Assembly: GCF_003144095.1 (NCBI RefSeq)
Contig: NZ_NSKH01000003.1
Span: forward strand, 258,086-322,085
Origin: Streptomyces sp. ICBB 8177
Lineage (GTDB): Bacteria; Actinomycetota; Actinomycetes; Streptomycetales; Streptomycetaceae
Length of the DNA: 64,000 nucleotides
Direction: 5' to 3'
Positions 17,898-26,420 of this stretch are shown piece by piece (position 1 is the first letter of the stretch; the number at the start of each line of letters is the position of its first letter). Below the pieces are notes generated by a model that was given only the letters and a program-made list of their open reading frames with translations, had not been told where the DNA came from and made no database searches. Position numbers and translations under genes: made by a program.

Positions 17898-17923
17898 TGG
17901 GTGGCGGGAGCGCCCGGAGGCGG

Positions 17924-18556
17924 TCAGAACTGCACGTCGGCGCAGGAGTAGAAGGCGTTGCCGGTGTCGGCGATGTTCCAGACGCCGAGGATCAGGTGCT
18001 TGCCGGTCAGGCCGGACGGGATGACGCCCTGCTGGGTGACGGTGTTGCTCGCGGGGGGCTTGCCGCCGTACGGGACGGTGAGGAACGGCGCCGGTTGCAG
18101 CTCCGCCCTGGTCAGCGGCTTGGCGGGGTCGTAGCCGTTCTTGGTGATGAAGTACTCGAAGTCGGTGGTGGCGTGCCGGGCGGTGAACGTCCAGGTGAAG
18201 GCGTAGGTCTGGCCGCCGGTGAGCCGCGTGGCCGGCCACTGGCCGTTCCTGGGGTCGTCCAGCTGGGCGAAGCGCGCGTTGCCGCCGCTGCAGATGGACC
18301 CGTCGGCGGGTCCGGCGGCCGGGAAGCCCTTGGGTCCCTCGACGCTCTGCGGCTCGTACTGGATGTCGCCGCAGTCGGTCACCGTGCCGTTGGCGCACAG
18401 GTCCTGGCGGCTGGGTGGAGTGCTGACGTAGCCGTGGCTGCTGGCGCTTCCGGTCGCTAACGCGGAGGCGCCGACGACCCCCGCCACCACGACGGCCACC
18501 GCGAGCCTGTGGCGCCGGACGCGGGCGGGACTGGTACGACTGCTCGTCTTGCGCAT
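17924..18556 (-). CDS. Secreted AA10 lytic polysaccharide monooxygenase (chitin-active type)
   Basis: 210 residues. A basic, hydrophobic signal (RRHRLAVAVVVAGVVGASAL) ends at Ala-Ser-Ser just before HGYVSTP; the exposed His is the first copper-brace ligand, and a second His is in TARHATTDFEYFITKNGYD. The aromatic and Cys pattern (SRQDLCANGTVTDCGDIQ) is that of small single-domain chitin-binding AA10 enzymes. It oxidatively cleaves crystalline chitin (family knowledge). A DasR-like operator at 18619-18632 implies induction by N-acetylglucosamine. Confidence 0.93.
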   Translation of the reverse strand: MRKTSSRTSPARVRRHRLAVAVVVAGVVGASALATGSASSHGYVSTPPSRQDLCANGTVTDCGDIQYEPQSVEGPKGFPAAGPADGSICSGGNARFAQLDDPRNGQWPATRLTGGQTYAFTWTFTARHATTDFEYFITKNGYDPAKPLTRAELQPAPFLTVPYGGKPPASNTVTQQGVIPSGLTGKHLILGVWNIADTGNAFYSCADVQF

Positions 18557-18618
18557 GGGTCACCTCGGGAGAACGTGGGGGTGTTCAACGGGTGTGCGCG
18601 CGCACGCACGGGGCTGCT

Positions 18619-18632
18619 GCGGTCTAGACCAA
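18619..18632. promoter_or_regulatory. DasR-type responsive element (dre) upstream of the LPMO gene
   Basis: GGTCTAGACC (18621-18630) is a perfect palindrome and the flanking A on one side gives 11 of 12 bases of TGGTCTAGACCA, the core of the published dre sites of streptomycete chitin genes. It is about 65 nt upstream of the LPMO start. Binding by DasR is inferred. Confidence 0.7.
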
Positions 18633-18706
18633 GTCGTCACGGTAGCGCCACAGGAAGGTCATGTCCATATCAACTCCCGCGCCGGGATGGAGACGGCACC
18701 GAACGG

Positions 18707-18744
18707 CGAGGACCGCTGCCGCGACGTTCCGGCAGCGGTCCTCG
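18707..18744. terminator. Hairpin terminator of the GDSL lipase gene
   Basis: Perfect 15-bp inverted repeat CGAGGACCGCTGCCG with an 8-nt loop, 26 nt downstream of the lipase stop on the minus strand. Confidence 0.8.
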
Positions 18745-18769
18745 TGCGGATCGGGTTCGGGAAGGTGCC

Positions 18770-20425
18770 CTACGGCAGGTACACGATGCCCAGCTTCGTG
18801 AGTTGCCACAGCTGGGTGGACGCGCCCGTGTCGGGTTGCAGGACCGTGACCGGGTTGCCGGCCGAGTCGGTCTTCGCGCTCGTGCCCAGCGTGGCGACCA
18901 TCGAGGTGTCCTGGGAGTCGGCCAGCTCGTACAAGCCGCTCCCCGCGGACTCGAACACCCAGTGCTGGTTGGCGCCGCCGTCGCAACCCCACTGCTGCAA
19001 CGCCGTTCCGGCGGCCGTCGAGGCGCCGTTCGCGTCCAGGCACATGTCACGGTTGCCGCTGAAGTCCAGCTCGTAGGAGCCGCCGGACTTCGCCTCGAAG
19101 ACGAAGGACTGGTTGAGGCCGCCGTCCGCCGGATACGTGATCGCCGGACGGCCGTCGGTGTCGTCGCCGTAGCTGCCGCCGCCGGAGAAGTCCAGCACCT
19201 GACCGGTGGCGTGGTTGGTCAGCTGGTACCAGGAGCCGTCCTCCGGCTTGTCCTGGAACGGCTGCCCGGGCGTGAGCGGTTCGATGGTGGTGCCGTCCGC
19301 GTCGTCCAGCGTGCAGTACGCCTCCTGCTGGGCGGGCTCGCCGTAGAACTCGCCCAGGCACGCGCCCTCGCCCTCGTAGCCCGCCACCCGCAGGTGGTAC
19401 GACTGGCGGATCTCGTCCTCGCACAGGCCGAGGATGCCGATGGAGTAGTCGCAGCCGTTGCGGGTCAGCTCGCTGGTGTCGATGACGTCGCCGTTGGTGT
19501 ACTCGTACGGCGAGGTCGTCATCTCGGCGCAGACCTCATGGCCGTAGGAGACCCGGCGCTGGTCGAGGAAGCGCACCCCGGGCACCGCCTCGGCGGCCGT
19601 GCGCAGCGCGTCGTCCAGCTGCGGCACGACCCAGTCGTGGCCCCACGCCAGGTCCTCGGGGAACGCCGGGCAGCCGTCGGCGACCTTGCCCGCGTAGGTG
19701 TTGGTGCGGATGTCGGGGGTGATGGGCGTGAAGTACGACTGCATCACCAACTGGTAGCTGCCGTCGGCGTATCCGGCGGTGCGCATGGTCTGCCGGACGT
19801 CGGTGAGCGCCGCCTCGATCTTGGGGACGACCGCCTTCGCCCGGGCGGTGATGGTCGCGCTGCCGATGGTGTCGCGGCAGCCCTGCGACTGGGGGATCGG
19901 GAAGTACTGCCCGAGACAGCTCTCCATGATCCCGCTGAAGTCGAAGTCGTCGTTGGCGCCGATGGTGACGACGACCATCTTCACGTCGTACTGGGCCGCC
20001 GTTCCGGCGAGTTGGGCGTCCTGCTTGGGCTCGCCGAAGTCGCCGCTGCCGCCGCCGGTCGTCTTGGCCAGCGTGGGATCGCTGACCAGGTCGCCGGTCT
20101 GCGCGCCGGAGCACGCGAGGTCGACGGCGGTGAGGCCGGACAGCCCGGTGTCGAAGATCTCCGACTTCGTGCTGCGGTGGCAGTAGTCGCTGGGGCCGTC
20201 CGTCCCCGGGACGTAGCCGTCGCCGGTGTCGGTGCCCGCACCCTCACCGGAGATGGCGCTGTCGCCCATGGAGACGATGGCGGGGGAGCGGTCGGCGTGC
20301 GGTGTCGTGGCGGCCGTGGCCGGTGTGGTGGTGGGCGATGCCACGGCGGTGGTGCCCGCGCCGAGGACGCCGAGGAGGGCGGCCGCGGTGAGGGCGGCGG
20401 CCTTCGCCAGTGCTGGTCTGGTCAC
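18770..20425 (-). CDS. Secreted GDSL/SGNH esterase with C-terminal ricin-B lectin domain
   Basis: 551 residues. Signal peptide (LAKAAALTAAALLGVLGAG, Ala cleavage), then an SGNH hydrolase domain: SMGDSAISGEGAG carries the nucleophile Ser, VVVTIGANDDFDFS the Asn block, and the catalytic His lies near SYGHEVCAEMTT. Cys residues are abundant, as in exported enzymes. Residues ~410-551 form a ricin-type beta-trefoil (LDFSGNRDMCLDANGAST, ALQQWGCDGGANQHWVFE) that probably binds polysaccharide and brings the esterase to plant or fungal matter. GTG 20425 is the start giving a proper signal peptide. Confidence 0.9.
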   Translation of the reverse strand: MTRPALAKAAALTAAALLGVLGAGTTAVASPTTTPATAATTPHADRSPAIVSMGDSAISGEGAGTDTGDGYVPGTDGPSDYCHRSTKSEIFDTGLSGLTAVDLACSGAQTGDLVSDPTLAKTTGGGSGDFGEPKQDAQLAGTAAQYDVKMVVVTIGANDDFDFSGIMESCLGQYFPIPQSQGCRDTIGSATITARAKAVVPKIEAALTDVRQTMRTAGYADGSYQLVMQSYFTPITPDIRTNTYAGKVADGCPAFPEDLAWGHDWVVPQLDDALRTAAEAVPGVRFLDQRRVSYGHEVCAEMTTSPYEYTNGDVIDTSELTRNGCDYSIGILGLCEDEIRQSYHLRVAGYEGEGACLGEFYGEPAQQEAYCTLDDADGTTIEPLTPGQPFQDKPEDGSWYQLTNHATGQVLDFSGGGSYGDDTDGRPAITYPADGGLNQSFVFEAKSGGSYELDFSGNRDMCLDANGASTAAGTALQQWGCDGGANQHWVFESAGSGLYELADSQDTSMVATLGTSAKTDSAGNPVTVLQPDTGASTQLWQLTKLGIVYLP

Positions 20426-20882
20426 GCGTGCTCCTGTGAACGCAGGGATGACCGCCCGGGGATGCCCGGGTGGCGAGGAGCGGTGGTGCGACGAGCGGGT
20501 TGTACGACGAGCCGTCGTGCGGGAAGTGCGGGAAGTGCGGTGAGTGCGCCGAGTGCGGTGTGCTGTCGCGCGGTGCCGTACGGCGCGCTGTCGTGCGGCG
20601 AGTGTGCTGCGGTGAGGGCCTTGCGCGCGGGGCGTGGGTGAGCGGGCCGGGGGTGCGTCCCGTCACCCGGAACAGTGGCTGTCGGCCACAGAGGCTAGAT
20701 ACCTGCGGGTAGCAAAACAAGAGTGATGCTCATGTTTTCTGCCTGGCACCCCTGAGCGCCCGGCGTCGGCGCCCCGAACGCCTCCGCCCGGCGCCCTCGG
20801 ACGCCTCCGCCCGGCGGCCCCGGACGCCCCGCGCCGATATTCGGGCGACAGCCACGCCAGGCCGCTGTTAGCTTCGCGTCAC
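20426..20882. other. 457-nt gene-free promoter region with degenerate repeats
   Basis: No plausible gene. About 20515-20560 is a run of short imperfect repeats of the form AGTGCGGGA/AGTGCGGTG, and 20756-20830 contains two copies of CGCCTCCGCCCGGCG. An AT-rich island at 20693-20740 is the likeliest promoter for the divergent genes on both sides. Confidence 0.5.
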
Positions 20883-21386
20883 ATGGACCCCCTCGACGAC
20901 CACGACCTGCGCTCGGCCTTCGTCAACTGCTCCAAGGGCGAGGCCCGCCGGATCAGCCTGCCGCGAGGGCTCGCCGAACTGCCCTGGGCCGACCTCGACT
21001 TCCTCGGCTGGCGCGACCCGGGCGCCCCGGACCGCGGCTACCTGGTCGCCCCGCGCGGCGGCGAGGTGGTCGGCGTGACGCTGCGGGTGCCGCAGGGCGG
21101 GCCGCGCAGCTTCGTCAAGACGACGATCTGCTCGCTGTGCCTGACCGGTCACCCCGGCTCCGGTGTCTCGCTGCTCGCCGCCCGCCGGGTGGGCGCGCGC
21201 GGGCGCGACGGCGACACGGTGGGCGCCTACATGTGCGCCGACCTCGCCTGCCCGCTGTACGTGCGCGGCAAGAAGGCCTCGGCCCTGGTCAGCCGCTACC
21301 GCGAGTCGCTGACCGTGCAGGAACGCGTCGACCGGATGCTGGCCAATCTCGACGAGTTCCTGGGCAAAGTCGTCGACGGGGGCTGA
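20883..21386 (+). CDS. FBP-domain protein (FusB-like treble-clef zinc finger)
   Basis: 167 residues. The C-terminal half carries a treble-clef zinc finger: TTICSLCLTGHPGSG provides a CxxC pair and CADLACPLYVRGKK the second pair, as in the FBP/FusB family whose FusB members bind elongation factor G. The N-terminal half (residues 1-90) is a small alpha/beta domain. The function in actinomycetes is not established. ATG 20883; the methyltransferase gene follows 11 nt downstream, so the two are probably co-transcribed. Confidence 0.8.
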   Translation: MDPLDDHDLRSAFVNCSKGEARRISLPRGLAELPWADLDFLGWRDPGAPDRGYLVAPRGGEVVGVTLRVPQGGPRSFVKTTICSLCLTGHPGSGVSLLAARRVGARGRDGDTVGAYMCADLACPLYVRGKKASALVSRYRESLTVQERVDRMLANLDEFLGKVVDGG

Positions 21387-21397
21387 GGAGCCAGGGC

Positions 21398-22048
21398 ATG
21401 CCCTTCGACCACAACGACCACTACCACCGGCTCGTGCTGCGGCAGGTGCCCGCGGGATGCCGACGCGCGCTCGACGTGGGGTGCGGTACGGGACGCCTCG
21501 CCCGGCGGATGGCGGCGCGGGGCATCGAGGTGGACGCGGTCGATCCGTCGCCGGAGGTGATCGCCCAGGCACGCCGAGCGGGCGGCGGGCCCGAATACCG
21601 GGTCGCGGACGTCACCGGCGAGGCGCTGCCGCGGGGGCACTACGACGCCGTCACCTGCCTGGCGAGCCTGCACCACATGCCGTTCGGCACGGTCACCGCG
21701 CTGCGCGAGGCACTGGCTCCCGGCGGGGTCCTGGTGGTGCTGGGCTGCTATCCGGAGCGCTCGCCCCTGGACCACGTCTGGAGCCTGGCCGCCGTCCCGG
21801 TCAACGCCGCGGCCCGTCTCGCGGTCGCGGCGAGTGAGCTGCGGCGTCCGGCCGCCGAGCGGACCCCGGGGGTGCGCGCGCCGGTGCGGACGCCCACGAT
21901 GTCGTACGCCCAGACCCGCCGCGAGGCCGCCCGCCTGCTGCCCGGAGCACGCCTGCGCAGACTGCTGTTCTGGCGCTACCTGCTGGTCTACCGCGCGCCG
22001 CGCCCGGCCCCGCCCTCCGCCCCACGGCTCCCGGAGCGAGCGGGCTGA
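21398..22048 (+). CDS. Class I SAM-dependent methyltransferase
   Basis: 216 residues. ALDVGCGTGRLARRMAARG is motif I, VDAVDPSPEVIAQARRAG holds the acidic residue for the SAM ribose, and DAVTCLASLHHMPFGTVTAL is motif II with the His-His pair of Methyltransf_11/25 proteins. The C-terminal Arg/Pro-rich part (LLFWRYLLVYRAP) may touch membrane. Substrate unknown. Start ATG 21398 follows CCAGGG. Confidence 0.87.
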   Translation: MPFDHNDHYHRLVLRQVPAGCRRALDVGCGTGRLARRMAARGIEVDAVDPSPEVIAQARRAGGGPEYRVADVTGEALPRGHYDAVTCLASLHHMPFGTVTALREALAPGGVLVVLGCYPERSPLDHVWSLAAVPVNAAARLAVAASELRRPAAERTPGVRAPVRTPTMSYAQTRREAARLLPGARLRRLLFWRYLLVYRAPRPAPPSAPRLPERAG

Positions 22049-22058
22049 CCGCAGACGA

Positions 22059-22778
22059 CTACAGCAGTCCCAGGTCGCCCAGTTCCTTGTGCAGGTCCGC
22101 CCGGTCGCCGGACGGGGGCGTGCCTCGGGGCGGGACGATCGCGGCGCCCGTGCCGGTGCCGCCGGTCGCCGCGGGCACGGTGCGGCGGTCGCGGAAGAGC
22201 CACGCGCCGACCACGCCGCCGACCAGGCCGCCGAGGTGGGCCAGCCAGCTCACCCCGGGCGTCCCCGGCACCGCGATCGTGACCAGGTACGCGAAGGACG
22301 CCGCCATGACGACCCCGATCAGCGTGTCGATCAGGTGCCGGTCGAACAGCCCGCGCACCACCACGTAGCCGAAGTACCCGAAGATCAGGCCGCTCGCGCC
22401 CACCGTGTCGGTGCCGCCGCCCTGGAAGATCCACACCGCGAGCCCGCTGACCACCGCGACCAGCAGGCTCAGGCCCAGGAAGCGGACCACGCCCCGGTAC
22501 GCGGCGAGGAAGCCGAAGACGAACAGCGGTCCCGAGTTGCTCTCGATGTGCGCCCAGCTCCAGTGCAGGAACGGCGCGGTCAGGATGTCCGGCAGCCGGC
22601 CCGCCTGCCCGGAGACGATGCCGTACTGCCGCGACAGCGCGTAGCCGTCGCCCCAGTTGGCGAGCTGGATCAGCCAGACGAGCGCCAGGAAGCCGAACAT
22701 CGTGAAGAACGCCTTGCGCGCCTCCGCGACCATCAGCTCCGCGTCGACGACTCCGCCGCCCTCGGCGCCCGCACCCAT
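22059..22778 (-). CDS. Rhomboid-family intramembrane serine protease
   Basis: 239 residues and about six membrane segments. HWSWAHIESNSGPLFVFG contains the His and Asn of the oxyanion side, GASGLIFGYFGYVVV holds the catalytic Ser (GxSG), and the partner His is in WLAHLGGLVGG. ATG 22778 is preceded by AAGGAGCGGGG. A charged C-terminal tail follows the last helix. Substrate unknown. Confidence 0.92.
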   Translation of the reverse strand: MGAGAEGGGVVDAELMVAEARKAFFTMFGFLALVWLIQLANWGDGYALSRQYGIVSGQAGRLPDILTAPFLHWSWAHIESNSGPLFVFGFLAAYRGVVRFLGLSLLVAVVSGLAVWIFQGGGTDTVGASGLIFGYFGYVVVRGLFDRHLIDTLIGVVMAASFAYLVTIAVPGTPGVSWLAHLGGLVGGVVGAWLFRDRRTVPAATGGTGTGAAIVPPRGTPPSGDRADLHKELGDLGLL

Positions 22779-22847
22779 TCCCCGCTCCTTCACCACGACA
22801 CGTCCGGGAGATCCCCCGGTGCGAACTCTACGGACCAAAACGCAAGC

Positions 22848-23630
22848 TCACGCGGGCTGCCGCGGGACGCGGTCCAGATCGATGCCGAACCGGTCCCGGT
22901 ACGCGGCCAGCAGCACGGCCTCGTCGCCGGGCAGTTCCTCCTCGCGGCGGCGGCCGTCCGCGTCCGTGGCCACGAGCCTGCGCCCGCTCAGCGTGATCCG
23001 GCCGCCGGACCCGGTGAGCCGGGTGCACACCGGGGAGCGGGTGAAGTGCGACGCCGGGGAGGTGCACTGCCACCAGCACGTCGGACCGAAGTCGCGCAGC
23101 TCGCGCGGGCGCGTCTCCAGGCGGTACTGCGGCACGCCGTCGCGCAGCACGTCCAGGTCGCCGTCCGGCGCCCGCGCGATCCGGAAGGTGCCGCGCGGGT
23201 CGGACTGCTCACCGCGTTCGTCCAGGCGCAGCGGGTACGCGCTGTGGTCGCCGAAGCCGACGTCCGCCAGCCACACCGTGCCGCCCGCGGCCTCCTCGAC
23301 CCGCAGCGCGAGGTGGTCGAACGGCGGCCCGAAGCGGTCGTCCGCGCCCCGCACCCGCGCCGACAGCAGGCTGACCCGGTACCCGAGCGCGGCAAGCAGC
23401 AGGGCGAACGCCCCGTTCAGCTCGTAGCAGAAGCCGCCCCGGCGAGCACCGACGATCTTGTCGTACAGGGCGCCGGGTTCGAGGACGACGTCCTGCCCGA
23501 GGTGGATCGAGAGGTTCTCGAAGGGCACGGCGACCTGGTGCAGCCGGTGCAGCGCGGACAGCGACTCCCGGCGGGACGCTCCGACGCGCCGCAGGTAGCC
23601 GTCGGTCTGCTCGGGTGTGAGGGAGCGCAT
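22848..23630 (-). CDS. Arylamine N-acetyltransferase
   Basis: 260 residues of the NAT family. Catalytic Cys in ARRGGFCYELNGAF (about residue 72), His in GPPFDHLALRVE and Asp in LADVGFGDHSAYP complete the triad. The family acetylates arylamines and hydrazines with acetyl-CoA; in rifamycin-type clusters relatives close amide macrocycles, but the location here, outside the cluster, favours detoxification. Start ATG 23630. Tandem 19-bp repeats lie 33-108 nt upstream. Confidence 0.92.
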   Translation of the reverse strand: MRSLTPEQTDGYLRRVGASRRESLSALHRLHQVAVPFENLSIHLGQDVVLEPGALYDKIVGARRGGFCYELNGAFALLLAALGYRVSLLSARVRGADDRFGPPFDHLALRVEEAAGGTVWLADVGFGDHSAYPLRLDERGEQSDPRGTFRIARAPDGDLDVLRDGVPQYRLETRPRELRDFGPTCWWQCTSPASHFTRSPVCTRLTGSGGRITLSGRRLVATDADGRRREEELPGDEAVLLAAYRDRFGIDLDRVPRQPA

Positions 23631-23662
23631 ACCCCCAGTGTGGCCCGAGCGCGCCCGCGCCC

Positions 23663-23738
23663 GACGCGGAGCCGGTGCTCTGACGCGGAGCCGGTGCTCT
23701 GACGCGGAGCCGGTGCTCTGACGCGAAGCCGGTGCTCC
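23663..23738. repeat. Four tandem 19-bp repeats upstream of the NAT gene
   Basis: Unit GACGCGGAGCCGGTGCTCT begins at 23663, 23682, 23701 and 23720; the first three are identical and the fourth has two changes. Each unit contains the inverted pair GAGC/GCTC, so each could form a small hairpin. Confidence 0.85.
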
Positions 23739-23793
23739 GGCACCAGAGCCCACGCCCGGCGCCGGCGCGAAAGCCCGCGCCCTGACGTAAGAA

Positions 23794-23815
23794 GGCCACC
23801 CCCGAGGGGGTGGCC
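23794..23815. terminator. Hairpin terminator after tRNA-Lys
   Basis: Perfect 10-bp stem GGCCACCCCC / GGGGGTGGCC with a 2-nt loop, 6 nt downstream of the tRNA 3' end on the minus strand. Confidence 0.8.
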
Positions 23816-23821
23816 GTGACG

Positions 23822-23894
<73 letters not shown>

Positions 23895-23911
23895 CCACCG
23901 ATGCCGGAATC

Positions 23912-24382
23912 CTACCCGATGCCCTGGGCCGCCCGCGCCGCGTCCTCGCGGGCCAGCGCCCGCAGCGCGGTGCGCTGCACGAACCACAGCATCCACACGG
24001 TCAGCACCGCCATGCCCACCGCGAACGAGATGTGCTCGGCCGGAGTGTTCACCTGCGTGCCCAGCGCGCCCATCACGAAGTGGCTGCCGACCCGCAGCAC
24101 GACCAGCGCGATGGCGACCTTCCGGGTGCCCTTGCTGCGCCACAGGCGGCGGGCGAGCTTGACCCTGCTGCTGAGCACCGTCGCGGTGAGGATCAGGTTG
24201 AGCAGCACGAGCGCGCCGAGGACGTACATCGCCTTCGGGTACGCCTTGACGATGTCGTAGGCCGACGCCAGGATCGCCTCGAAGCCGAAGAACCACACCG
24301 GAAGCGGCTTGATCTCCTCGGCGGAAGCGGTGCCGGCCGCCCCTGCGGGCGAGCCCGCTCGCGTGCTCTGGTCGATGGTCAT
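23912..24382 (-). CDS. Small integral membrane protein of unknown function
   Basis: 156 residues from ATG 24382. A hydrophilic N-terminal 20 residues is followed by about four hydrophobic segments (LPVWFFGFEAILASAYDIV, AMYVLGALVLLNLILTATVL, KVAIALVVLRVGSHFVMGAL, HISFAVGMAVLTVWMLWFVQ). No motif is recognised. It is divergent from the first gene of the biosynthetic cluster and lies between it and tRNA-Lys, so it may be a cluster-edge gene or unrelated. Confidence 0.75.
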   Translation of the reverse strand: MTIDQSTRAGSPAGAAGTASAEEIKPLPVWFFGFEAILASAYDIVKAYPKAMYVLGALVLLNLILTATVLSSRVKLARRLWRSKGTRKVAIALVVLRVGSHFVMGALGTQVNTPAEHISFAVGMAVLTVWMLWFVQRTALRALAREDAARAAQGIG

Positions 24383-24650
24383 GCGATCCGTGTCCCCTCG
24401 GAAGGTCCCGCGGCTGTTCCCCGTCCGGTGCCAGCACAACAACGCGGGCCGGAGCGCCGGTCGAGCGCCGCTCGAGCGGCCCGGCGCGCGAGGCGGACCC
24501 CGTCGCGACCAGCATCGATGTTCGAGCCCCTGTCGAGCCCCGGCGCGCAGCATGGACCCCGCACGCCGCCGCCACGACGAGAGCCCCTGACCGGGATCCC
24601 CACGGCGGCCGCCGCGTGCGACGGGAACGCAGAAACGGGGAGTTGAGGGG

Positions 24651-26420
24651 ATGCCAACACCCACGAGCCTCACGCAAGCCCTGGTGACGCGCTTCGCCGA
24701 CCGCCGGGACGCGCCGGCGCTGGTGCCGCTCGACACCGCGGGCGAGTCCGGCACCGCCGTCACCTACGGCGAACTCGACCTGCGCGCCAGGGCGCTGGCC
24801 GTACGGCTGGCCGGGCACGGGGCGGCGGGACGGCAGGTCATGCTCGCGCTGGACACCGGTGTGTCCTTCGCCGTGGCGCTGCTCGGCTGCCTGTACGCGG
24901 GCGCCGTCGCCGTGCCGGTGCCGCCGCCCGCGGTCTCCCGCGCGGCGTCCGAGCGCACGGCCGCGATCGTCGCGGAGGCCGCGGTGCACCTGGTGCTCAC
25001 CGAGTCCGCCCACGCGCCGGACGTCTCACGGCAGTTGGCGCAGGCCGGACGGGGCGGCGTGGCCTGCCTCGCGGTGGACGGCGGCGCGCTCGCCGCCGAC
25101 CGCGAGCTGATCGAGCGCACCGCGGCCGAGTGGCGGATGCCCGCGCTGGGCGGCGACGACCTCGCGATCATCCAGTACACCTCCGGCAGCACCGCCGCGC
25201 CCCGCGGCGTCATGGTCAGCCACGCCAACCTGCTGGCCACCATGGCCGCACTGCGTGACGCGCTCGGCACCGACGCCGGATCGCGGATCGGCGGCTGGCT
25301 GCCGTTCCACCACGACCTGGGCCTGGTGGGGGAGTTGCTGCACCCGCTGTGGCTGGGCGCCACCGTGGTGCTGATGCCGCCGCGGCTGTTCCTGGCCCGG
25401 CCCGGCCGCTGGCTGAAGGCGATCGACCGGTACGACGTCACGCATGTCGCCGCGCCGGACTCCGCGTACGCCCGCTGCGTGCGGGAGGTCACCGACGAGG
25501 AACTGGCCGCGCTCGACCTCTCGCGCCTGAAGCGGGCCGTCGACGCGGCGGAGCCGGTCGGCGCGGACAACCTGCGCGCGTTCACCGAGCGCTTCGCCGC
25601 CGCCGGACTGCGCCCCGGCACACTCACCCCCGGCTACGGACTCGCGGAGGCGACGCTGCTGGTCAGCGTGGGGCGCGGTGAGAGCCCCGCCGCGCTGCGC
25701 GGGGTGGAGGACGCGGAGCTGCGCCCGCCCGGCACGACCCGGCAGACGGTGGTCGCCTGCGGTCCGGCCGGCGGCGCCGAGGTCCGCGTCGTCGACCCGC
25801 GCACCTCGGCCGAGCTGCCGGACGGCGCCGTAGGGGAGCTGTGGGTGCGCGGCCCGGCGGTGGCCAGGGGCTACTGGGCGCGTCCCCTGGAGACCGCCGA
25901 GGCCTTCGGCAACGCGACCGCCTCCGGTGAGGGCGGCTTCCTGCGCACCGGTGACCTGGGCGCGGTCCACGACGGCGAGGTCTACGTCACCGGACGCATC
26001 AAGGACGTGCTGCTGGTCGCCGGGCGCTCCCTGCACCCGCAGGAGATCGAACGCCAACTGCCGCACTGCGGGACGCAGTTCGCGTCGGCGGCGGTGTTCG
26101 GGGTGGGCGAGGCGAACCGGCTGCTGGTCGTCGTGCAGGAGGTGCGGGCGATCGGCCGGGGCCGCGACGAGCTGGCGGACCTCGCGACGCGGGTGCGCGG
26201 GGTGCTGGCGCAGGAGTTCGGGGCGATCCCGGACGCGGTGCTGCTGGTGCGGCCCGGCACGGTCAGACGCACGACCAGCGGGAAGGTGCGCAGATCGGAG
26301 ATGCGCGAGCTGTTCCTGCGCGGCGAACTGCGGCCGCTGTACGAGGAGTTGCAGGACCCGGTACGGGCGCTGAGCGCCGGCGGGGTGCCACGGCAGACGA
26401 GGGAGAGGGTGCCGGCGTGA
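24651..26420 (+). CDS. Fatty acyl-AMP ligase (FAAL)
   Basis: 589-residue adenylate-forming enzyme. IIQYTSGSTAAPRGVMVSHANL is the P-loop, GWLPFHHDLGLVGELLHPL is the FAAL-type A4 region, TPGYGLAEATLLVSVG is A5, FLRTGDLGAVHDGEVYVTGRIKD is A7/A8, and Lys in TTSGKVRRSEM is the catalytic lysine. FAALs activate fatty acids and hand them to an ACP instead of CoA (family knowledge). It opens an operon with an acyl-CoA dehydrogenase and a PPTase, suggesting an acyl group is loaded and desaturated on a carrier protein. ATG 24651 follows GAGGGG. Confidence 0.9.
   Translation: MPTPTSLTQALVTRFADRRDAPALVPLDTAGESGTAVTYGELDLRARALAVRLAGHGAAGRQVMLALDTGVSFAVALLGCLYAGAVAVPVPPPAVSRAASERTAAIVAEAAVHLVLTESAHAPDVSRQLAQAGRGGVACLAVDGGALAADRELIERTAAEWRMPALGGDDLAIIQYTSGSTAAPRGVMVSHANLLATMAALRDALGTDAGSRIGGWLPFHHDLGLVGELLHPLWLGATVVLMPPRLFLARPGRWLKAIDRYDVTHVAAPDSAYARCVREVTDEELAALDLSRLKRAVDAAEPVGADNLRAFTERFAAAGLRPGTLTPGYGLAEATLLVSVGRGESPAALRGVEDAELRPPGTTRQTVVACGPAGGAEVRVVDPRTSAELPDGAVGELWVRGPAVARGYWARPLETAEAFGNATASGEGGFLRTGDLGAVHDGEVYVTGRIKDVLLVAGRSLHPQEIERQLPHCGTQFASAAVFGVGEANRLLVVVQEVRAIGRGRDELADLATRVRGVLAQEFGAIPDAVLLVRPGTVRRTTSGKVRRSEMRELFLRGELRPLYEELQDPVRALSAGGVPRQTRERVPA

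Noticed and set aside
23663..23738. 19-bp repeats as a CRISPR array
   Set aside because: Head-to-tail without spacers; no cas genes in the window.
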